DNA from: Candidatus Saccharimonadota bacterium
Lineage (GTDB): Bacteria; Patescibacteriota; Saccharimonadia; Saccharimonadales; Saccharimonadaceae
Assembly: GCA_009777625.1 (NCBI GenBank)
Contig: WRLL01000008.1
Span: 1 to 35,215, forward strand
Length of the DNA: 35,215 nt
Direction of reading: 5' to 3'
Shown: positions 14,919 through 22,119 of the stretch, one piece after another
Numbering within the stretch: position 1 is the first letter of the stretch
How the letters are laid out: each line of letters starts with the position of its first letter
The notes under the pieces: model-generated
What the model was told of the DNA's origin: nothing
Database searches by the model: none
The model's input: the letters and a program-made list of their open reading frames with translations, nothing else
Position numbers and translations under genes: made by a program

Positions 14919-15269
14919 ATGGCGGTCAATATCAAACGAATTTACACGCCGGCGTCAGGCGAGGATGGTTTTCGTGTTTTAGTTGATCGCCTCTGGCCGC
15001 GCGGCGTTAGCAAGGAAGAAGCCAAACTGGATCTGTGGCTAAAGGAAATCGCACCGAGCAATGAACTGCGTGAATGGTTCGGCCATGATCCAGCCAAGTG
15101 GGCCGAATTCGAAAAACGTTATATTATAGAACTGAACGAAAATCCTGAAACGGTTGATCAACTGCGCGAGATTCTAAAAAAGAATAAGAGAGTAACGTTG
15201 CTCTACGGCGCGCGGGACGAAACTCACAATGAAGCGGTTGTGCTGCAAAAGTATATTCATAAAAGTTGA
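14919..15269 (+). CDS. DUF488 (YeaO-like) family protein
   Basis: 116 aa with the family features IKRIYTPASGEDGFRVLVDRLWPRGVSKEEAKLDLWLKEIAPSNELREWFGHDP and RVTLLYGARDETHNEAVVLQKYI. DUF488 proteins are small cytoplasmic proteins of unknown biochemical role. GGGAGGG (14908-14914) precedes ATG 14919. It lies 27 nt after the tRNA and no promoter of its own was seen, so it may be transcribed together with tRNA-Pro. Confidence 0.93.
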   Translation: MAVNIKRIYTPASGEDGFRVLVDRLWPRGVSKEEAKLDLWLKEIAPSNELREWFGHDPAKWAEFEKRYIIELNENPETVDQLREILKKNKRVTLLYGARDETHNEAVVLQKYIHKS

Positions 15270-15295
15270 ATTTAATAAGCTAAAGCAGGTATAAT
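15266..15295 (+). promoter_or_regulatory. Sortase promoter, leaderless type
   Basis: TTGAAT (15266-15271, overlapping the DUF488 stop), an 18-bp spacer and TATAAT (15290-15295). The sortase ATG at 15303 is 7 nt after the -10 box. Confidence 0.65.
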
Positions 15296-15302
15296 CTTTA
15301 CT

Positions 15303-16133
15303 ATGCATAAACCGCGATTCAAAATCAGCAAGAAAAGCCGCAAGAAATTGCTTTGGCTAATGCCGTTGTCGATTGGCGCCGTAGTGCTGATCTATAACGC
15401 GTTTATCCTGATAACTTGGGTGGTTGATCATTATGCGATCACAACAGAAATCGCGCAACTCAACGAAACCACGGAAATTGCCGAAGTCGTCGAAGGCGAA
15501 CCGGTCAACCCACCAAAGGACAACAATGACAACGACTACTGGAATTTCATGAAAATGTCGCTGCTGAACGTCGACATCGCGGAGTTAAAAAAACAAAACC
15601 CCGACACGGTTGGCTTCATCAGCGTAGCCGGCACGAACATCAATTATCCGGTGGTGCAGACTGGCGACAACGATTATTATCTGCATCATTCTTTTAAGAA
15701 GAGCAAAAATAACGCAGGTTGGGTGTTCATGGATCATCGCAATAGCGCCGGTCTGACTGATCAAAACACAGTAATTTATGGCCACAGTCGACTGGGCGGT
15801 ACGATGTTTAGTACGCTGAAGAATATCTTGAACAGTTCGTGGGTTGACGTTCGCGATAATCACGTTGTCCGATATGTTTCTGAAACTGAGACTATGTTGT
15901 TCCAGGTTTTCTCGGTTTATACGGTGCCGGTGGAATCTTATTATATTCAGACCAGGTTTGGCAATGACGCGCAATATCGCGGATGGGCGAACGAGATGAT
16001 CGGCCGCAGCAAATATGATTTTCGAACGTCCGTCGATGAAAATGACCAGGTTTTGACGCTGTCGACTTGTCATAATGACAACAGCGTTCGGGTTGTGATG
16101 CAAGCGAAGCTTATCAAGAAAAATTCTTTGTAA
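15303..16133 (+). CDS. Sortase, class B-like
   Basis: 276 aa. A basic N terminus (KPRFKISKKSRKK) and one transmembrane helix (residues ~17-40) anchor it with the catalytic domain outside. Visible are the class B-like entry NPDTVGFISVAGTNINYPVVQTGDNDYYLHHSF, catalytic His161 in VIYGHS, Cys256 in TLSTCH and Arg263 in SVRVVMQ. Sortases cleave a sorting signal and join the protein to peptidoglycan or to another pilin. The gene immediately downstream encodes a protein with a NPATG sorting signal, so the pair is a probable enzyme-substrate unit. The mRNA is predicted to be leaderless. Confidence 0.93.
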   Translation: MHKPRFKISKKSRKKLLWLMPLSIGAVVLIYNAFILITWVVDHYAITTEIAQLNETTEIAEVVEGEPVNPPKDNNDNDYWNFMKMSLLNVDIAELKKQNPDTVGFISVAGTNINYPVVQTGDNDYYLHHSFKKSKNNAGWVFMDHRNSAGLTDQNTVIYGHSRLGGTMFSTLKNILNSSWVDVRDNHVVRYVSETETMLFQVFSVYTVPVESYYIQTRFGNDAQYRGWANEMIGRSKYDFRTSVDENDQVLTLSTCHNDNSVRVVMQAKLIKKNSL

Positions 16134-16153
16134 AAATTGCTGTGGAAAAAGTC

Positions 16154-16182
16154 TTGCACCGCTAAAATGATTATGTTATAAT
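16154..16182 (+). promoter_or_regulatory. Promoter of the sorting-signal surface protein
   Basis: TTGCAC (16154-16159), a 17-bp spacer and TATAAT (16177-16182). The start near 16189 gives a ~29-nt leader with AAAGGA before GTG 16218, so this gene has its own promoter and a conventional ribosome-binding site. Confidence 0.8.
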
Positions 16183-16217
16183 GATCGCAGCAAAAGGGTA
16201 AAATAGAAAGGAAAACA

Positions 16218-17111
16218 GTGGTGGTAGAAAGTATTAGAGCATTTAAGAAAGGCGCATTCGGCCTATTCGCGGCGTTTGCGCTAGCTGTTTCGGTTCTGGC
16301 GGCGGGCTTCTCGGGCGCGCCGGCGTCGGCCTTGAGCCCGAGTTCGTGGCTTTATGTAGACGGAACAGATATAGTTTTGGGTGGCGTAGTTACGGGCAGC
16401 GTGGTTGCTGGCGCGAGCTATGATGAGCCAACGAACACTTTGACCTTTGACAACTATACGGGCAATTGGATGTGGGCAGAATATATGGATAACCTGAACA
16501 TCGTTTTGGTTGGCACGAATACCTTTACGCAAGGCACGATGAGCTCTTCGATTATGGGGTTCTACTACGGAACCAGCGTAACCATTTCGGGGAGTGGAAC
16601 GCTGAACGTGAACCACACGGGTACTGGCTCGACGATGGGTATTGAGGCGGAAGGTAACGTAACTATTGCGAGCGGAGCAACGGTCAATATAAATATGGCT
16701 AGCGCGTCTTTTTCTAGTTACGGCATTTTCACGGACGGCTCGATAAACATTGCCAATGGTGCAAATGTTACGATAGATGTCGATTCTACAACATTTTACG
16801 CGATGGCGGCAAATGCGATTAATATCGGTGCTGGTGCAGTTATCAAAGAAGGCCTCGATGTTGCAAGTGCTGTAACTGTGCCGAGCTTGACCTTGGTCCC
16901 GAGTAGCGGTCTGCTGACGACACTGCCATTCGTGTCAATTATGCCCGGATCAACCACGGGTGGCGGCGGCGATATCGTTGACAACACTAATAATCCGGCT
17001 ACTGGTGATGTTAACTTTGCTGTGATTGTCGGTAGTTCTATGGTGGCGTTGGTTAGCGCAGTGCTGGGAACGTTGATGCTGAAGCGACGCCGAGCAGCGA
17101 TTAAGTACTAA
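16218..17111 (+). CDS. Sortase-anchored surface protein (NPATG sorting signal)
   Basis: 297 aa from GTG 16218 (AAAGGA ~6 nt upstream). A signal peptide (GLFAAFALAVSVLAAGFSG, probable cleavage after ASA) is followed by a Ser/Thr/Gly-rich, beta-strand repeat region of the kind 'SYDEPTNTLTFDNYTG ... ITISGSGTLNV ... VTIASGATVNI', which should fold as a parallel beta-helix or carbohydrate-binding-like stalk. The C terminus is a sorting signal: NPATG, a hydrophobic stretch (FAVIVGSSMVALVSAVLGTLML) and KRRR. NPATG is a variant of LPXTG and close to the NPQTN type of class B sortases. The adjacent sortase is the likely anchoring enzyme. Confidence 0.85.
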   Translation: MVVESIRAFKKGAFGLFAAFALAVSVLAAGFSGAPASALSPSSWLYVDGTDIVLGGVVTGSVVAGASYDEPTNTLTFDNYTGNWMWAEYMDNLNIVLVGTNTFTQGTMSSSIMGFYYGTSVTISGSGTLNVNHTGTGSTMGIEAEGNVTIASGATVNINMASASFSSYGIFTDGSINIANGANVTIDVDSTTFYAMAANAINIGAGAVIKEGLDVASAVTVPSLTLVPSSGLLTTLPFVSIMPGSTTGGGGDIVDNTNNPATGDVNFAVIVGSSMVALVSAVLGTLMLKRRRAAIKY

Positions 17112-17131
17112 AGTCAAAGGTTCAATCCAAG

Positions 17132-17157
17132 AAAGGCCGAGTTGAATTGGCCTTTTT
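17132..17157 (+). terminator. Intrinsic terminator of the surface protein gene
   Basis: AAAGGCC (17132-17138), a 10-nt loop, GGCCTTT (17149-17155) running into T5. It sits 20 bp after the stop and could also stop transcription of tRNA-Arg from the other strand only weakly (A-rich side). Confidence 0.8.
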
Positions 17158-17231
17158 GGTTGAGTAAAGAAAAATTTCGAACTAAAAAGCTCCGCAAGCC
17201 ATTTGGCCGGTAAAACTTTGGAATAAATTCT

Positions 17232-17308
17232 TGGTACACCCGATATGATTCGAACATACGACCTTTGGCTCCGCAAGCCAACGCTCTATCCAGCTGAGCT
17301 ACGGGTGC
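17232..17308 (-). tRNA. tRNA-Arg (GCG)
   Basis: A 77-nt cloverleaf on the minus strand: acceptor GCACCCG/CGGGTGT (G1-U72 wobble), D arm GCTC-AGCTGGATA-GAGC with A20, anticodon stem TTGGC/GCCAA and loop TTGCGGA (anticodon GCG), T loop TTCGAAT, and an encoded CCA (17232-17234). A20 and C35 fit arginine identity. Most bacteria read CGN with tRNA-Arg(ACG) converted to inosine, so a GCG anticodon is unusual. Confidence 0.93.
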
Positions 17309-17387
17309 ATATACCTTACTTGTTATCTTATGCCCCTCTGTAATTCTCCGCCGCGTTGGCAACGCTCATTATTTGCGTTTCACGCAG

Positions 17388-17412
17388 CAGCTGAGCTACA
17401 GGTGCATACCTT
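17388..17412 (-). pseudogene. Decayed 5' fragment of tRNA-Arg
   Basis: CAGCTGAGCTACAGGTGCATACCTT repeats, with one substitution and a 2-nt deletion, the sequence over the 5' end of the true tRNA (17291-17317). A still weaker copy follows at about 17416-17444 (ACGCAGCAGTTGA...GATGCATAAC). Only the acceptor and D-arm half is kept. Confidence 0.6.
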
Positions 17413-17498
17413 GTTACGCAGCAGTTGAAGCACGATGCATAACTCGGATATTCTATCAGAAATATAAAAAAAGTTCAACGTCCAGTCAACCGAACCTC

Positions 17499-17526
17499 TT
17501 GCATTTGCATTTCAATATGATAAAAT
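17499..17526 (+). promoter_or_regulatory. Probable promoter of the large beta-helix protein
   Basis: TTGCAT (17499-17504), a 16-bp spacer and TAAAAT (17521-17526). A second TTGCAT directly follows the first (17505-17510). The leader would be ~45 nt, ending in AGAAGG before GTG 17577. Confidence 0.5.
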
Positions 17527-17576
17527 GTTAGTGCTTGTATTAAAATATTAAACAGAGGAAAAGCAAAGAAGGTGTC

Positions 17577-20519
17577 GTGAAGATAAGGAAAAGAATCAAG
17601 GCTAGCCAGATCACAGCGATTCTTTTAGCTGCTGTTGTTGGCGCTTCGGCGCTGATCACTATGCAGCCAGAGGCGACAAATGCTTCGATCCTTAACCAGA
17701 AATATCGTTTTATCGACACGAATTACGCGATTCCCAGTTCGAACGTGACAATTGTCGATCCGAATGGCAATGACACGACCGGCGACGGTTCGCAGCTGAA
17801 ACCTTACAAAACTTTGCAAAAAGCGTATAGTAGCACGGTGACCGGCGGCACGGTTGTCATGAATTCCGGCATCTATCGCCAGCCACACATGTTTATCGAT
17901 AGAACGGTGACGATTCAGGCGGCGCCGCACGCCGAGGTCTGGATCAAGGGTACTCGCGTGGTGACGAACTGGGTGCAAAGTGGTTCGGTTTGGATTGCCA
18001 GCGGTTGGGCGCCGAACTTTTGCAATGGTTATTTTCAGGGTAATACTAGTCTGAGTTGTACAACTAATCCTAATCCAGCTGTCGAAGGCATGGCGGCTTA
18101 TCCGTCGCAGGTTTTCTTTAATGAACAGCCTTTGACAGAGGTAACTAGTCAAGCGGCAGTTGGCCCGGGCCAATTCTACATTGACTCGGCCGGGCAAAGG
18201 GTGATTGTCGGCAGCAACCCGGGCGGGCAGACGGTCGAAGTTTCAGAGCACCAGCGAGCCCTGTCAATAACCGCGACAAATGTCCAACTGCTGGGAATTA
18301 ACTTTGCGCAATATTCACCGCAACAAGGCTGGCAGCGGACTGGCCAAACTCTGGACGTGGGGCCGTGCCAGGTTTATGTGGCCAATGGTAACATCCTGAT
18401 TGAAAATATGGTGATGGTGCAGTCGGCAGCATACGGTTTGTCGACCTCTGGTGCCAACGTAACGGTTCGCAACTCGCAGTTTATAGATAACGGCGCAAAT
18501 GGCATGGGTTCTAATCGCGGCGATAATCTGCTGGTTGAAAACAACAAATTCATTAACAACAACTCGGCTGGGTTTAATGTGACCAGTTGTGGTGACTACT
18601 GCGGTGTCAGTGATATCAAGATTACTCATGCTGAGAACATCACATTCCGCGGAAATTTCTTGTCCGGCACAGTTGGTCCTGGCTTTTGGTGTGACGAGGG
18701 CTGTATTGACACTAAGGTCATAAATAACTTTGCTTCGGGCGTTACAGGAGAAAGCATCTTTTACGAAGTTTCATCGCAAGCGATTATTGCCGGTAACATT
18801 GTCGAAGGGTCAGGTAACGGCGGGATAACAGTCGCCAGTAGCGATCATGTTCAGGTTTACAATAATACCTTGACGCGCAGCAAACGACCTCTGCGCGTAT
18901 ACGAGGACCCGCGTGTTGCCAGTTGCAATAAATATGTTATTGGCACGGGTTGTACGGCGCCAGAGAATTGGTCGATGTCGAAAGGTTTGACCTGGAGTAC
19001 GACTAACTTGATCGTTCGCAACAATATTTTTTCGCGGGCTATGGCCGTCTCTGGTGAAAATCAATTAGTGCGATTTCAAGGAGTGGTGAAGCAAGACGGC
19101 TCTGAAGTGTGGGCGGGCGATATGCTCGATGCGATGGATCACAACGCCTATTTTCGCAATTCAGCGAGCGATTGGCACACGGTTTGGTATGCTACCTCTG
19201 CGCCAACGATTTATTTCAGTCTAGCGAATTTTCAGACAGGGACGGGCTTCGGGCAGAATTCTTATGATCAAGTTGTGGCCACGGTTTCTAATCCGAACTT
19301 TGTCAACGAGTCGCTGGGCCTGACAGATCTGCAAAATAGTAATTACAATCTTGCGTCGGGCAGTCCTTATCTGAACTATGGAGCGCCTTTGCCGACTGAT
19401 GTGGCGACGGCGATGGGTTGGCCTAGTGGTGTACCGGTCAATGTTGGTGCCCTTAACAATCAATATATGTCGCTGCCGCTCGCGACAACGCCGATGCTGC
19501 AGGTGATGATTACTTCGCCGATTGTCGGTGCATCATTAACGGGAACGCCGACTTTGACGGTGAGCTTGGCGAACGACAATCCTATCAGTAAAGTCGAGTA
19601 TTTCGCGGATGGAACAAAGATTGGCGAGAGCACGTCAAGTCCTTTCTCCTTTAACTGGAATACTTCGACGGCGACTAACGGCGACCAGGCTTTGACGGCC
19701 GTTGTGACTGATTCGTTAGGCAATACCGCGACCAGTTCGGCAGTTTATGTAACGGTGGCGAATGCCGGGACGGTCCCTTCGGCTCCTCAGAATCTGACGT
19801 TGACACCGGGCAATAACCAAATCACTGCCAGCTGGACGGCGCCAGCCAGCGATGGTGGAAGTCCAATCACTGGATATGTGGCAAGGATTTCGGGCAATGG
19901 CGGTACGACTTGGCTGCAAACTCAGAATGTGGCCGGGACAACGTATACGTTTACAGGGCTCGATCCGAGCGTCACATATACGGTGGAAGTTTGGGCCACT
20001 AACCTAAATGGAGCCAGTCCGAGCGTTTTGACGACTGGTCGGCCGCAATATGTTACTTTGACTATGCCGGGAACTAACCCTTCGCTGTCGGTGACTCCGG
20101 GATCGACGCCGAGCTTTTCTTCGACTTCTTTATCGACGACAGTGGCTAGTAGCGGGACTTACCAGATGACCATGTCGACCAATTCGGCTTCGACGGCTTT
20201 GACTAACGGCAGCAATACGATTCCGGCGTCGTCGGGAACTGTGGCGTCGCCGATCACTATGGCGGCGGATACTTGGGGCTTTCGCGTAGACAATTCATTT
20301 GGTTTTGGTGCTGGGCCGACCACCGCGTCAAGCAATGCCGCGGCTTTGCCGTTCACCTGGGCTGGCGTACCACCGGTTACTTCTCCGGCGATTATTTCTC
20401 TTGGTACTTCAGCGACAGCTGGGCGAACGCATACAATCTGGTTCGGTGTTGGTGCTTCAGCGGGTAAACCATCCGGTTCTTATACGCAAACTCTTGTTAT
20501 TACAGTGGTGGGGGGCTAG
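17577..20519 (+). CDS. Large secreted beta-helix / Ig-like / FN3 surface protein
   Basis: 980 aa from GTG 17577. After a signal peptide (cleavage near ATNA, residue ~36) come a pectate-lyase-like right-handed beta-helix (residues ~55-600; opens with DPNGNDTTGDGSQLKPYKTLQKA), an Ig-like domain (~640-730; VEYFADGTKIGESTSSPFSF), a fibronectin type III domain (~731-825; PSAPQNLTLTPGNNQITASW) and a C-terminal domain (~828-980). That last domain is clearly homologous to most of the next protein (PITMAADTWGFRVD, FGFGAGPTTA, TIWFGVGA). No LPXTG signal is present, so the shared domain may hold the protein at the surface. The beta-helix suggests glycan binding or cleavage; no catalytic residues can be named. 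Confidence 0.88.
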   Translation: MKIRKRIKASQITAILLAAVVGASALITMQPEATNASILNQKYRFIDTNYAIPSSNVTIVDPNGNDTTGDGSQLKPYKTLQKAYSSTVTGGTVVMNSGIYRQPHMFIDRTVTIQAAPHAEVWIKGTRVVTNWVQSGSVWIASGWAPNFCNGYFQGNTSLSCTTNPNPAVEGMAAYPSQVFFNEQPLTEVTSQAAVGPGQFYIDSAGQRVIVGSNPGGQTVEVSEHQRALSITATNVQLLGINFAQYSPQQGWQRTGQTLDVGPCQVYVANGNILIENMVMVQSAAYGLSTSGANVTVRNSQFIDNGANGMGSNRGDNLLVENNKFINNNSAGFNVTSCGDYCGVSDIKITHAENITFRGNFLSGTVGPGFWCDEGCIDTKVINNFASGVTGESIFYEVSSQAIIAGNIVEGSGNGGITVASSDHVQVYNNTLTRSKRPLRVYEDPRVASCNKYVIGTGCTAPENWSMSKGLTWSTTNLIVRNNIFSRAMAVSGENQLVRFQGVVKQDGSEVWAGDMLDAMDHNAYFRNSASDWHTVWYATSAPTIYFSLANFQTGTGFGQNSYDQVVATVSNPNFVNESLGLTDLQNSNYNLASGSPYLNYGAPLPTDVATAMGWPSGVPVNVGALNNQYMSLPLATTPMLQVMITSPIVGASLTGTPTLTVSLANDNPISKVEYFADGTKIGESTSSPFSFNWNTSTATNGDQALTAVVTDSLGNTATSSAVYVTVANAGTVPSAPQNLTLTPGNNQITASWTAPASDGGSPITGYVARISGNGGTTWLQTQNVAGTTYTFTGLDPSVTYTVEVWATNLNGASPSVLTTGRPQYVTLTMPGTNPSLSVTPGSTPSFSSTSLSTTVASSGTYQMTMSTNSASTALTNGSNTIPASSGTVASPITMAADTWGFRVDNSFGFGAGPTTASSNAAALPFTWAGVPPVTSPAIISLGTSATAGRTHTIWFGVGASAGKPSGSYTQTLVITVVGG

Positions 20520-20577
20520 CCTATGTGAAAACTTTTTAAAACTTAAGTAAGAAAAAATAAATAAAAGGAGAAAGATT

Positions 20578-21189
20578 ATGAAAAAAGTTCGTAAACTACA
20601 AGCCGCGGCCGCCAGTGTTGGTGTTGCTGCAATGGCTGTTTTCGCAGTCGCACCAGGCGCGTTTGCTGCGACTGACAACAGTAGCACTGTCATCAACGCT
20701 AACCTGGGTTCGACCATCAGCGTAACTAGCGGTGCAACTGTCACGTTGAACGTCACGCCGACTGCCAGCGGTTCGATCACGACGGCATCTGATACTGTTA
20801 CAGTTACGACAAACGACAGCAATGGTTACACGTTGACGTTAGCGACAAGTGGGGCCTCGAATGCTTTGGTCGGTACGCCTAGCGGCACGATTGCGGCATC
20901 GGCGGGTACGATGGCTGCGCCGGTTACTTTGGCGGCGGATACCTGGGGCTACCGCGTGGATGGCGTCGGCGGTTTTGGCGCTGGGCCGACAACGGCTGTC
21001 AACAACCAGGCGACTGAATCGCACTCTTGGGCGGCTGTGCCTGTTAGCGGTTCGGCTGACACTATCAATACTACTACTGGCGCAACCAGCGGCGAGAACA
21101 CAACTGTCTGGTATGGTTTGAATGCTACTACGGCCAAGGCCGGCGGTGTTTACACTAACACTGTGGTTTATACGGCGACGACGCGATAA
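20578..21189 (+). CDS. Secreted surface protein made of the shared C-terminal domain
   Basis: 203 aa. A classical signal peptide (KKVRKLQAAAASVGVAAMAVFAVAPGAFA-A) is followed by a Thr/Ser/Ala/Val-rich mature protein without Cys. Residues ~75-203 align with the C terminus of the 980-aa protein: SNGYTLTLATSGASNAL, GTMAAPVTLAADTWGYRVD, GFGAGPTTA, TTVWYGLNA and YTNTVVYTA. AAAGGAG (20567-20573) is a strong ribosome-binding site and the gene has its own terminator, both consistent with high expression. It may be an abundant coat, S-layer-like or pilin-like subunit; I know no named family for it. Confidence 0.85.
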   Translation: MKKVRKLQAAAASVGVAAMAVFAVAPGAFAATDNSSTVINANLGSTISVTSGATVTLNVTPTASGSITTASDTVTVTTNDSNGYTLTLATSGASNALVGTPSGTIAASAGTMAAPVTLAADTWGYRVDGVGGFGAGPTTAVNNQATESHSWAAVPVSGSADTINTTTGATSGENTTVWYGLNATTAKAGGVYTNTVVYTATTR

Positions 21190-21206
21190 GTGTACAGGAT
21201 TGCTTC

Positions 21207-21235
21207 GAGGAGCCTTCGCGGGCTCCTCTTTGTTT
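21207..21235 (+). terminator. Intrinsic terminator after the 203-aa surface protein
   Basis: GAGGAGCC (21207-21214), loop TTCGCG, GGCTCCTC (21221-21228) and TTTGTTT. Confidence 0.88.
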
Positions 21236-21257
21236 GGTGCGTGTTATACTTATTACC

Positions 21258-21728
21258 ATGATAAGCTATTTTACCGATGGTTCAGCCTCGCCAAATCCGG
21301 GGCCAGGTGGTTTTGCGGTGATTAAGGATGGCGTGCCATATTTAATCGGCTCTGAATCTTCTGGCTCTGAAGTTGCACGAATACGAACGACCAATATCCG
21401 CATGGAAGGCTTGGCGATCTGGGCGGCCTTAACAGATGCCGACGGAGAAGAATGCGAAATCACCACTGACAGTGAGTTCTGGATCAATGTTCTGACGAAA
21501 TGGGCGCCGACGTGGAAAACGAACGGCTGGCACAAGAAGGGCGGGATCAAAAACCTTGACATTGTGCAGCCGTTGTTTGAAGCGTTTCAGAACTCTCGAG
21601 CGAGTTTGATTTGGACGCGTGGCCATATTGGCACAGAGTTGAATGAATTGGCCGACGAATGGGCCAACGAAGCGCGAAAGCAAAAAATCACCGGCACGAA
21701 GCGGGTGATTGAATTAGCAGACATGTAA
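21258..21728 (+). CDS. rnhA: Ribonuclease HI
   Basis: 156 aa with the four acidic catalytic residues in the usual positions: D7 in FTDGSASPNPGPGG, E50 in RMEGLAIWAAL, D71 in TTDSEFWI and D133 in ELNELADEWAN, plus His123 in RGHIG. It degrades RNA in RNA-DNA hybrids. ATG 21258 lies 7 nt after TATACT (21245-21250), a leaderless arrangement; an upstream in-frame start would precede the -10 box. The 3' end overlaps the antisense small membrane protein gene. Confidence 0.94.
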   Translation: MISYFTDGSASPNPGPGGFAVIKDGVPYLIGSESSGSEVARIRTTNIRMEGLAIWAALTDADGEECEITTDSEFWINVLTKWAPTWKTNGWHKKGGIKNLDIVQPLFEAFQNSRASLIWTRGHIGTELNELADEWANEARKQKITGTKRVIELADM

Positions 21729-21895
21729 AATGAAGTGAGGGCGGAGAAGAACTCCAAGAACCCGCCGACTATCATGTACAGCAGGTCCCAAATTGTCCGC
21801 ACGACCTCGGCCGACTGTTCGGGGTTCTTCACGGTGGCGAACACCGCGAAGATTACTGCTAGCCAAATCATGTACTGCTTGACCTTGGCTGGCAT
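21587..21895 (-). CDS. Small membrane protein, convergent overlap with rnhA
   Basis: 102 aa. PAKVKQYMIWLAVIFAVFATVKNPEQSAEVVRTIWDLLYMIVGGFLEFFSALTSF forms two hydrophobic segments (residues ~8-22 and ~36-52). Beyond residue ~56 the gene is antisense to the end of rnhA, and the sequence there (CFRASLAHSSANSF...) looks unconstrained. A ribosome-binding site AGGAAG stands ~7 nt before ATG 21893-21895, and a promoter plus a structured ~98-nt leader lies upstream, which supports expression. No family recognised; a small two-helix protein of this sort could be a toxin-like or phage-derived protein, but that is a guess. Confidence 0.55.
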   Translation of the reverse strand: MPAKVKQYMIWLAVIFAVFATVKNPEQSAEVVRTIWDLLYMIVGGFLEFFSALTSFYMSANSITRFVPVIFCFRASLAHSSANSFNSVPIWPRVQIKLAREF

Positions 21896-21958
21896 GATGC
21901 TTCCTTTCTGGTGAGTCGCAGCGTCAGAAAAGACGCGCGACAGGTGGTTTGTGAGCGC

Positions 21959-21992
21959 AACTTTTCCTGAATCCTCAGATTCACGAAAAGTT
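21959..21992 (-). other. 5'-leader stem-loop of the small membrane protein mRNA
   Basis: Arms 21959-21973 and 21978-21992 form 14 of 15 base pairs around a CTCA loop. The predicted start of the minus-strand transcript (~21993) is directly next to it, so the RNA would begin with this hairpin. A second hairpin GCGTC-TTTTCT-GACGC lies nearer the start codon. Confidence 0.65.
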
Positions 21993-21999
21993 TATATAA

Positions 22000-22027
22000 A
22001 TTATATATCTTTTTGACCTTTCGTCAA
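22000..22027 (-). promoter_or_regulatory. Promoter of the small membrane protein
   Basis: On the minus strand TTGACG (22022-22027), a 16-bp spacer and TATAAT (22000-22005). It is divergent from the promoter at 22056-22084. Confidence 0.65.
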
Positions 22028-22055
22028 GTTCTGTCGTATCGCGAGTCGTTCAACC

Positions 22056-22084
22056 TTTACACTAAAACGGATATGCTTTACAAT
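22056..22084 (+). promoter_or_regulatory. Promoter of the tail-fibre/hydrolase fusion gene
   Basis: TTTACA (22056-22061), a 17-bp spacer and TACAAT (22079-22084), giving a ~28-nt leader to ATG 22120. The ribosome-binding sequence is weak. Confidence 0.65.
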
Positions 22085-22119
22085 GAGACGCGATGCAAAC
22101 CACGCGGGACGAAAAATAA

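Noticed and set aside
20510-20515. G6 run at the end of the 980-aa protein gene
   Set aside because: Too short for a contingency tract and placed at the last two codons, where slippage would have little effect.
16218-21189. Possibility that the surface-protein genes are recoded (TGA as Gly, as in Gracilibacteria or SR1)
   Set aside because: All genes in the window give full-length proteins with TGA as stop and no in-frame TGA was needed.
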